This document shows, in pieces, positions 19,308 to 24,275 of a stretch of 24,275 nt of DNA. The position numbers and the translations under genes were made by a program. This stretch comes from a virus. The notes below the pieces were generated by a model. That model was not told where the DNA came from and did not search any database. It saw nothing but the letters and a program-made list of their open reading frames with translations. The stretch is from positions 1 to 24,275 of IMG/VR virus record IMGVR_UViG_3300044957_000075. The stretch is one strand, 5' to 3'. Position 1 is the first letter of the stretch, and each line of letters starts with the position of its first letter.

Positions 19308-20232
19308 AGTATCGTTCTTCGGCGGTGGTAGTGATATCCCCTCCCATTTTGTACAGTGGGGTGGAGCCACCATCTCGACTGCTATCAATAAATATGTCTA
19401 CGTAGCAGTGATGCACACTCCTCATAATCATATCAAAGTTTCCTATTCAAAACAAGAATGTGTAGAGCACGTTGATAAAATTCAGAATGAAATTGTCCGC
19501 AACACACTGAAGTTCTTTGGGGTCGAATCCAACATTGAGATCACATCTTTTGCAGACATCCCCACGATTGGTAACGGTCTTGGTGGATCGTCTGCCTTTA
19601 CTTGTGCTCTTGTTAAGGCTTTGAGTGCATATCTTGGTTATGAGTATGTGAATCCATACAGTGTAGCAAAGACTGCATGTCATATCGAGATCGATCTATG
19701 TGGTTGGAAGATCGGCATGCAGGATCAGTTTGCATCTGCATTCGGCGGTATGAACTACATTCAGTATACAAACGAACTTGGCAATAGTCATGTGGACGTG
19801 AAGCGACTTGATTCGAACGGTATCGAGAACTATATGATCTTAGTTCCAACTAACATCGAACACCACGCAGCGAAGATTCTTGATAACATTAACTTTGAAG
19901 CCAAGACGTTTGTGATTCGAGAGCTGGCACATATGGCAGACATGCAGGGAACTCAGAAGGTTCATATTAATGACTATGGTCGTTTGCTCAATTCTGCATG
20001 GGCACTTAAGAAGCAAATGGACGATAGTATCTCTTCAATAGAGATAGATAGTATGTACGACCGGTGTCAATCAGCCGGTGCATACGGAGCCAAACTCCTT
20101 GGCGCAGGCGGCGGCGGATACATGCTAGCACTCACAGATTCAAAGAGCAAGATCCGTACCGAGTTTTCAGATAGAATATGTTTAGATGTAGGTATTTCAT
20201 ATGAAGGAGCGCGCATTGTCTATCGTGACTAA
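19282..20232 (+). CDS. hddA: GHMP sugar kinase, D-glycero-D-manno-heptose 7-phosphate kinase (HddA-like)
   Basis: This 316-residue protein from GTG 19282 has AAGGA nine bases upstream. It starts MILAKAPLRVSFFGGGSDIP, the HddA-type form of the GHMP substrate motif. The ATP loop GNGLGGSSA (residues 98-105) and the C-terminal GAGGGGY (274-280) complete the GHMP set. GMQDQFASAFGGMN (145-158) is the catalytic region shared with HddA and fucokinase-like enzymes. HddA makes heptose 1,7-bisphosphate from the 7-phosphate in the GDP-heptose route. The gene overlaps the glycosyltransferase by 26 bases and the isomerase by 32. Fucose or other sugar kinases of this family are the main alternative, but the isomerase next door favours heptose. 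Confidence 0.87.
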   Translation: MILAKAPLRVSFFGGGSDIPSHFVQWGGATISTAINKYVYVAVMHTPHNHIKVSYSKQECVEHVDKIQNEIVRNTLKFFGVESNIEITSFADIPTIGNGLGGSSAFTCALVKALSAYLGYEYVNPYSVAKTACHIEIDLCGWKIGMQDQFASAFGGMNYIQYTNELGNSHVDVKRLDSNGIENYMILVPTNIEHHAAKILDNINFEAKTFVIRELAHMADMQGTQKVHINDYGRLLNSAWALKKQMDDSISSIEIDSMYDRCQSAGAYGAKLLGAGGGGYMLALTDSKSKIRTEFSDRICLDVGISYEGARIVYRD

Positions 20233-20785
20233 TTATGATCAGCACTGTAATGCTGTAAAAAGAGGCCTTGAGTCTGTCGATGTTGAAAGACTCCAGAAAG
20301 CTGCTGATGCAATCTTATATGCCATTCGCATGGGCTCTGTGATATACACGGCTGGCAATGGTGCATCTGCAGCAATTGCACAACACTGGGCGTGTGACTA
20401 TACAAAGGGGTGTTCGCGTCTTGATATACCGAAGCCGTTCAAGCCAAAGGTGATTTCGCTTTCGGCCAATATCCCATTGATGACTGCAATCTCCAATGAC
20501 ATCTCGTATGATAAAGTATACTCATATCAGCTTGAGCGACTTGCCGACTTAGGTGATGTGTTCATTAGTATTAGCAGTTCTGGCAACTCTCCATCTGTGG
20601 TCGAGGCATGCAAGGTTGCTTTGTCAAAAGGAATGACCGTGATTGCACTCACTGGCTTTGATGGTGGTGAAACACGCAAATTGGCACACCACTCAGTTCA
20701 TGTCGATCTTCCAGAGTATGAGGCGGTCGAGGATGTACACCAGGCGATCATGCACACGATCGCAAAATATCTTCGGACAAAATAA
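20201..20785 (+). CDS. gmhA: SIS-domain phosphosugar isomerase (GmhA-like)
   Basis: This 194-residue protein has a single SIS domain: GNGASAAIAQHW (52-63), SLSANIPLMTAISND (86-100), ISSSGNSPSVVEAC (124-137) and EDVHQAIMHTI (177-187). GmhA turns sedoheptulose 7-phosphate into D-glycero-D-manno-heptose 7-phosphate, the substrate of HddA, and gmhA-hddA pairs are known from GDP-heptose clusters. The Gln of the E. coli QEIH-x4-H motif is Glu177 here, and the His of the SHCDAMHFAEE region is absent, so it resembles the GmhA2/DiaA branch rather than E. coli GmhA. The start is uncertain: ATG 20201 lies in the kinase gene, while TTG 20216 has AAGGAG close before it. This ends the cassette. Confidence 0.82.
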   Translation: MKERALSIVTNYDQHCNAVKRGLESVDVERLQKAADAILYAIRMGSVIYTAGNGASAAIAQHWACDYTKGCSRLDIPKPFKPKVISLSANIPLMTAISNDISYDKVYSYQLERLADLGDVFISISSSGNSPSVVEACKVALSKGMTVIALTGFDGGETRKLAHHSVHVDLPEYEAVEDVHQAIMHTIAKYLRTK

Positions 20786-20787
20786 CC

Positions 20788-20817
20788 GTGTACAAATTTT
20801 AAAAACTGTGGTACATT
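20788..20817 (+). promoter_or_regulatory. Second early-type promoter, same layout as the primase promoter
   Basis: GTGTAC (20788-20793) is followed after 11 bases by ACTGTG (20805-20810) and a TACATT -10 (20812-20817), a spacing of 18. The same GTGTAC-N11-ACTGTG order and spacing occurs at 9348-9370. The -10 is weaker than the TATAAT there. It lies in the only non-coding stretch (20786-20842) between the sugar cassette and the next operon. Confidence 0.65.
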
Positions 20818-20829
20818 GAATTAATTCAA
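20816..20829 (+). promoter_or_regulatory. Perfect 14-base palindrome at the transcription start, possible operator
   Basis: TTGAATTAATTCAA is a perfect inverted repeat overlapping the end of the -10 and the expected start point of the second early-type promoter. A dimeric repressor bound here would block initiation. AT-rich palindromes also occur by chance, and no regulator is tied to it. Confidence 0.35.
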
Positions 20830-20842
20830 GAAGGAAACTACA

Positions 20843-21931
20843 GTGGCTATCAAAATCAAGACTAAGACAAAACCAAAACAAATCTCGCGGTCAGCCATTA
20901 AGTCGATTGATGACAAGGCATATGGTCCTGAGCCGATTCAGATCAAGGATTTTACCGATGCCCTGAATTGGTATAACTATATGAGTGATGACGAAAAGTC
21001 TCGTGACTGGTTTTTCACCTATGTCAAGAAGCATTATACGAAGAACGAGGTTGCTGCTCTGCGTAAGCTTCCGAAGTGGAAGATCTCTAAGACTCTTGGA
21101 AGTGTTGCTCGCATCCTTACAAATGGAAATAAGCTGCCTCAGAACAATATGGATTACTTTGACCGCAGTGTCAAGGATCTTGTTAAATTGGCTTCCTCAA
21201 CGATCGAGGAAGTAGAAACCAAAGAAAAACCGAAGACCACGATCACTATTCAAGATCGTGTGCAGGCAAAGATCCATAACCTTATTACTGATTGCGAAGA
21301 AGCAATTGATACTATCTCTAACTTCAATGTCTATAACTGGCTTGTTGCCAAGGAAGTGACTCCTCAGGCCGCAAATGCAATCCGTGAATACTATTCAAAG
21401 TTTGCAGCGGATCATGAACCAGATGAGCATGACACTCCTGCTATGAAGAAGTCACGTGCACAGCTCAAAAAGCATTGGGGAGAATTTGTTCTTCTGATCG
21501 ATCGTTATATAAATAACAAGAAGGCTGTCAAGGTACGTAAGCCTCGTGAGAAAAAGGTCAAGTCTGCTGTTGAGCTAGTCAAGAATCTGAAGTTTAGGAA
21601 AGAAGATCCTTCACTGAAGATTGTATCTGTTCACCCAGCCGAGATTATTGGATGTCAACAATTATGGGTGTACAACACCAAATATCGCAAACTGATTCAG
21701 TACCAAGCGGTTGGACCTGCGGGTATTCAAGTCAAGGGAACGACTGTTACTGGCTGGGATACAGAATCAAGTACGTCAAAGACTCTTCGAAAGCCAGAAG
21801 AAGCCCTGACGGGTCTGCTATCAGCAGGCAAGGTGACACTGAGATCCTTTATGTCAAATATCAAGACCACTGAAAGCAAACCAAATGGCCGTATCAATAG
21901 CGAATGCATTCTAGTAAGGGTTATTAAGTGA
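20843..21931 (+). CDS. Conserved T4-like phage protein of unknown function (GTG start)
   Basis: This is a 362-residue protein with a GTG start and AAGGA seven bases before it. The N-terminus is Lys-rich (MAIKIKTKTKPKQISRSAIK). A helical region (about 35-120) includes YVKKHYTKNEVAALRKLPKW. The middle (about 130-230) is helical with an acidic stretch, and residues about 250-362 form a beta-rich domain (SLKIVSVHPAEIIGCQQLWV, KYRKLIQYQAVGPAGIQVKG, TLRKPEEALTGLL). I recall this C-terminal domain from many marine T4-like phages, always without a known function. It is the first gene of an operon leading to RNase H, so a DNA-replication link is possible. A TATAAATA inside the gene at 21508-21515 is probably fortuitous. 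Confidence 0.7.
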   Translation: MAIKIKTKTKPKQISRSAIKSIDDKAYGPEPIQIKDFTDALNWYNYMSDDEKSRDWFFTYVKKHYTKNEVAALRKLPKWKISKTLGSVARILTNGNKLPQNNMDYFDRSVKDLVKLASSTIEEVETKEKPKTTITIQDRVQAKIHNLITDCEEAIDTISNFNVYNWLVAKEVTPQAANAIREYYSKFAADHEPDEHDTPAMKKSRAQLKKHWGEFVLLIDRYINNKKAVKVRKPREKKVKSAVELVKNLKFRKEDPSLKIVSVHPAEIIGCQQLWVYNTKYRKLIQYQAVGPAGIQVKGTTVTGWDTESSTSKTLRKPEEALTGLLSAGKVTLRSFMSNIKTTESKPNGRINSECILVRVIK

Positions 21932-22278
21932 CAGACAACGTTATTGTTTTTCCTGGCTTCAGGCGCGAATCTCCCCCGCAATCAATAGAAGAAATTACTG
22001 TTCGGGTGGAACAAACTCGGAAAGACCACATTAATGGTGTTCTGAACGATCTTATTCCAGAGTTGATTCATACATTCGCATCTTATGGTATAGACATCAA
22101 CTCGGATGAGTATATTAAAGATGTTGCAATGGTGATAGAGTCGATTAAGTCAATGATTAGCAGACAGTATCGAGTCGAACATCCATTTCATAAAATGGTT
22201 AATACCTTTTTTGAGTTTAGTTTGAATGAAGACAATTCTGTTGCGTACACATATAAATTTCCAACGGATGAAGAGTAG
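21928..22278 (+). CDS. Small helical phage protein of unknown function
   Basis: This 116-residue protein starts on a GTG overlapping the preceding stop (GTGA). The N-terminus MTDNVIVFPGFRRESPP is followed by a long helix (EEITVRVEQTRKDHINGVLN) and a second helical part with DINSDEYIKDVAMVIESIKS. The last third has a YKFPTDEE acidic end. The layout, a short hydrophobic VIVFPG motif plus an acidic helical body, is seen in other T4-like phage proteins upstream of rnh as I recall. No catalytic motif is visible. Confidence 0.6.
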   Translation: MTDNVIVFPGFRRESPPQSIEEITVRVEQTRKDHINGVLNDLIPELIHTFASYGIDINSDEYIKDVAMVIESIKSMISRQYRVEHPFHKMVNTFFEFSLNEDNSVAYTYKFPTDEE

Positions 22279-22284
22279 TATATC

Positions 22285-23136
22285 ATGATTATTGTCGATT
22301 TATCTCAGGTAATGATTTCCAATCTAATGGTTCAGCTTGGAAACCACACTAATACTGAGATTGAAGAAGAACTCCTTCGCCATATGATTCTCAACTCAAT
22401 TCGTTCTTACAACCAAAAATTCAAGGACGAGTACGGCGAGATGATTATCGCCTGTGATGCTGGTAACAACTGGCGTCGTGAAATCTTTCCTTACTACAAG
22501 GCCAACCGTCGTAAGAACCGTGACAAGTCTGAATTGAACTGGACTCACATCTTCGAAGTCCTCGGTAAGGTTCGTGATGAGCTTAAGGAATACTTCCCTT
22601 ATCGCGTCATTCAGATTGATGGCGCCGAGGCCGATGATATCATCGGTACTCTTGTCGACAAGTTTGGCAATACCTCAGAAAAGATTCTGATCATGTCTGG
22701 TGACAAGGATTTCATGCAGCTGCAACGCTACATGAACGTGAAGCAGTACGATCCTGTCCAGAAGAAGTGGCGCGCCACTAACGATCCGGATCGGTTCATG
22801 AAGGAACACATTATGCGTGGTGATACCGGTGATGGTGTTCCTAACTTCCTCTCTGCAGACAATACCTTTGTGGTTGGCGCTCGTCAGAAGCCACTCAGCC
22901 AGAAGAAGATGGATGCATGGATTCACCTTGACCCTCGCGAGTTCTGTGACGAGAACATGCTGCGTGGCTATATGCGCAATCAGCAGTTGGTCGACCTCAC
23001 CTTCGTCCCTGAAAATCTTCGTGTGCAAGTACTCGACGAGTATGAAGTACAGGCTGGCAAGGGACGTGGAAAGCTTTTCAATTACTTTATTGAAAAGCGT
23101 CTCAAAAACCTACTTGAAAGTATTAATGAGTTTTAA
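22285..23136 (+). CDS. rnh: RNase H, T4 type (5'-3' exonuclease/FEN family)
   Basis: This 283-residue protein matches T4 RNase H (305 residues) in motif order. The metal-binding acidic residues are visible: Asp5 (IIVDLSQ), Asp58 (IIACDAG), the cluster Glu115, Asp117 and Asp118 (DGAEADDIIGTL), Asp140 and Asp142 (SGDKDFMQLQ), and Asp180 and Asp183 (RGDTGDGVPN). NNWRREIFPYYKANR carries basic residues that contact DNA. The enzyme removes RNA primers and flaps from Okazaki fragments, working with the gp61-type primase at 9406. It starts seven bases after the preceding stop. Confidence 0.93.
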   Translation: MIIVDLSQVMISNLMVQLGNHTNTEIEEELLRHMILNSIRSYNQKFKDEYGEMIIACDAGNNWRREIFPYYKANRRKNRDKSELNWTHIFEVLGKVRDELKEYFPYRVIQIDGAEADDIIGTLVDKFGNTSEKILIMSGDKDFMQLQRYMNVKQYDPVQKKWRATNDPDRFMKEHIMRGDTGDGVPNFLSADNTFVVGARQKPLSQKKMDAWIHLDPREFCDENMLRGYMRNQQLVDLTFVPENLRVQVLDEYEVQAGKGRGKLFNYFIEKRLKNLLESINEF

Positions 23137-23137
23137 T

Positions 23138-23554
23138 ATGCCAACACCTTCTATTGCACAAATCATTACCGATGCTTCAAACATCGAATCTGAAGCCGAA
23201 CGAATTGCTTTCCTTCAGCAAAATGATAATACCACTCTTCAAAAAATTCTACGGCTTGGCTTAGACAAGAATGTAAGATGGGATCTTCCAGAAGGAGCTC
23301 CACCTTTTAAGAGGAGTCAGTATATTGACATTGAAGGTCGCCTTTATCAAGAAATGAGATCTCTGTATCTTTATCTTGAAGGCGGCAATCCTGCTCTTAA
23401 TAAGGTAAAGAAACAATTTCTTTTCATTGGTCTTCTTGAATCACTTGACCCACGTGATGCAGATCTTCTTATCGCTGTTAAAGATAAGAAACTTCCCGAA
23501 TCCATCAACAAGAAAGTTGTAAACAAGGCATTCCCAGGACTTATCGATGAGTAA
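23138..23554 (+). CDS. DUF6433-like conserved phage protein
   Basis: This is a 138-residue protein. The frame is open from far upstream, but ATG 23138, one base after the rnh stop, is the likely start. It reads MPTPSIAQIITDASNIESEA, then ERIAFLQQNDNTTLQKILRL, with WDLPEGAPPF in the middle and LFIGLLESLDPRDADLLIAV and a KLPESINKKVVNKAFPGL end. This is a highly conserved family in marine T4-like phages that I recall as DUF6433, always near rnh. Its role is unknown; the conservation and position suggest replication or recombination. It overlaps the next small gene by eight bases. Confidence 0.75.
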   Translation: MPTPSIAQIITDASNIESEAERIAFLQQNDNTTLQKILRLGLDKNVRWDLPEGAPPFKRSQYIDIEGRLYQEMRSLYLYLEGGNPALNKVKKQFLFIGLLESLDPRDADLLIAVKDKKLPESINKKVVNKAFPGLIDE

Positions 23555-23708
23555 ATCATATAAGCGTAACAATAAATACAATGACGACGAAAACTATAGA
23601 TACGATTCTTACAATAGTCGTCAAAACCATTTAAAAGAAAAAAGATTGCGTTCTGCACTTCGCAGCAGAAACCAAAATGATTTAATGAATCTGTTTGAAG
23701 AAGATTAA
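23547..23708 (+). CDS. 53-residue basic phage protein
   Basis: This small gene starts inside the end of the previous gene (8-base overlap). The protein MSKSYKRNNKYNDDENYRYD continues with SYNSRQNHLKEKRLRSALRS and ends in an acidic NLFEED. It has a polar, possibly disordered start and a basic helix. Small proteins of this form commonly follow the DUF6433-like gene in related phages as I recall. No function is known. The frame is open with no competing gene across 23555-23711. Confidence 0.65.
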   Translation: MSKSYKRNNKYNDDENYRYDSYNSRQNHLKEKRLRSALRSRNQNDLMNLFEED

Positions 23709-23711
23709 TTA

Positions 23712-24011
23712 ATGCCAATTTATGAGTTTAGGGACAAAGAAACTGGGAAAACCTGGGAAGAGTTCCTTTCTATGTCTGCCAAGGACGAGTACCTTACAGA
23801 GAATACAAATGTAGAATTAGTTATCGGTGCGCCTGCTCTCATTTCTGGAATTGCAGGCGTTACTCATAAGAATGATGGTGGCTTTAAAGACCTGTTAAAT
23901 AGGATTGGCAACGCCAACCCAAACTCACCTCTTGCTCAGCAATACGGAGACAAGGGTATTAAAGCTACTAAGACTCGCGAAGCTGTTGCCAAAGCTAAAA
24001 ACAAAAAATAA
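23712..24011 (+). CDS. FmdB-like protein without zinc-binding cysteines
   Basis: This 99-residue protein begins MPIYEFRDKETGKTWEEF, matching the start of FmdB-type zinc-ribbon proteins (MPIYEYRC-x2-CG-x-FE) except that every Cys is replaced, so zinc cannot bind. Then come a FLSMSAKDEYL helix, a VIGAPALISGIAGVTHKNDG loop and GFKDLLNRIGNANPNSPLAQ, followed by a Lys-rich tail. Related cysteine-free forms occur in marine T4-like phages as I recall. It starts three bases after the preceding stop and precedes phoH. The role is unknown. Confidence 0.65.
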   Translation: MPIYEFRDKETGKTWEEFLSMSAKDEYLTENTNVELVIGAPALISGIAGVTHKNDGGFKDLLNRIGNANPNSPLAQQYGDKGIKATKTREAVAKAKNKK

Positions 24012-24020
24012 GGATTATTT

Positions 24021-24275
24021 GTGGAACATAGCCAACCGCGTTTAACAAAAAGAGAAAAAAGACTTGCCAGGCAGAATGCTGCAGCTTCTGAAGGTCTGAC
24101 ATTTAAAACACAAAACTTCAATCTCAAAACAGTAAATCCATTAACAGAGAACCAACGTATTGCGTTTGATGCATTTGATGATGGAAAACACCTAATGCTG
24201 CATGGTATGGCCGGCACCGGAAAAACTTTTATTGCTCTTTATAAAGCAATTGAAGCTTTGATCGAAAATAAAGGT
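24021..24275 (+). CDS. phoH: PhoH-like ATPase, N-terminal part (cut by window edge)
   Basis: This is a GTG start at 24021 with AAGGAT upstream. 85 residues are visible before the right edge. The basic N-terminus (LTKREKRLARQNAAASEG) leads into NPLTENQRIAFDAFDDGKHL and a Walker A loop GMAGTGKT (residues 62-69). This combination, NP-LTENQ-x-AF then MLHGMAGTGKT, is that of PhoH family P-loop ATPases, widely found in marine phages. PhoH proteins may act as RNA helicases or in phosphate stress, but the phage role is not settled. The 3' part, including Walker B, lies outside the window. Confidence 0.88.
   Translation, partial: MEHSQPRLTKREKRLARQNAAASEGLTFKTQNFNLKTVNPLTENQRIAFDAFDDGKHLMLHGMAGTGKTFIALYKAIEALIENKG

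Noticed and set aside
21508-21515. Exact TATAAATA late promoter
   Set aside because: It lies deep inside a coding gene (encoding RYINNKK) with no late gene start nearby, so it is likely chance.

Overview
The window looks like part of the genome of a large tailed phage related to the T4 superfamily (the marine or environmental T4-like group), infecting a Gram-negative host. The support is a T4-type primase, RNase H, PhoH and NrdA/NrdB set, a T4-type late promoter (TATAAATA), tightly packed genes on one strand joined by ATGA and TAATG overlaps, and a spanin pair that needs an outer membrane. The host cannot be named from this sequence. Every gene found is on the + strand and no gap exceeds about 120 bases.

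Bases 1-7763 form a late module of virion and putative head-internal proteins. It holds two beta-rich or low-complexity structural proteins, two Lys/Arg-rich proteins that share a phage domain, a Dps-like ferritin, and a long protein with repeated EQIDELS units and an AT-hook. Several of these proteins start with short segments resembling T4 capsid-targeting sequences followed by possible prohead-protease sites. Bases 7763-9332 look like a lysis region: an inner-membrane spanin (Rz), an outer-membrane spanin (Rz1) hidden inside it in the +1 frame, a small two-helix membrane protein (holin candidate), and a coiled-coil protein with a C-terminal membrane anchor. No endolysin was recognised.

A sharp switch occurs at 9333-9405, where a sigma70/T4-early-like promoter precedes the early metabolic half. 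Bases 9406-17990 carry the primase, ThyX, a small AbrB-like protein, NrdA, NrdB, a GIY-YIG-like nuclease, a SpeD-like pyruvoyl decarboxylase, basic microproteins and a glutaredoxin. Together these supply deoxynucleotides: RNR is reduced by the glutaredoxin, and ThyX makes dTMP.

Bases 17987-20785 form an overlapping four-gene sugar cassette: a HAD-type phosphatase, a GT4-type glycosyltransferase, a GHMP kinase of the HddA type and a GmhA-like SIS isomerase. This is most of a D-glycero-D-manno-heptose activation route plus a transferase, and it is the most interesting system here. The nucleotidyltransferase (HddC-like) is not in the window.

Bases 20788-24275 begin with a second promoter sharing an unusual layout with the first (GTGTAC, 11 bases, ACTGTG, then the -10). 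A run of conserved phage genes follows: two unknowns, T4-type RNase H, a DUF6433-like protein, a 53-residue protein, an FmdB-like protein without its cysteines, and the start of phoH, cut by the window edge.
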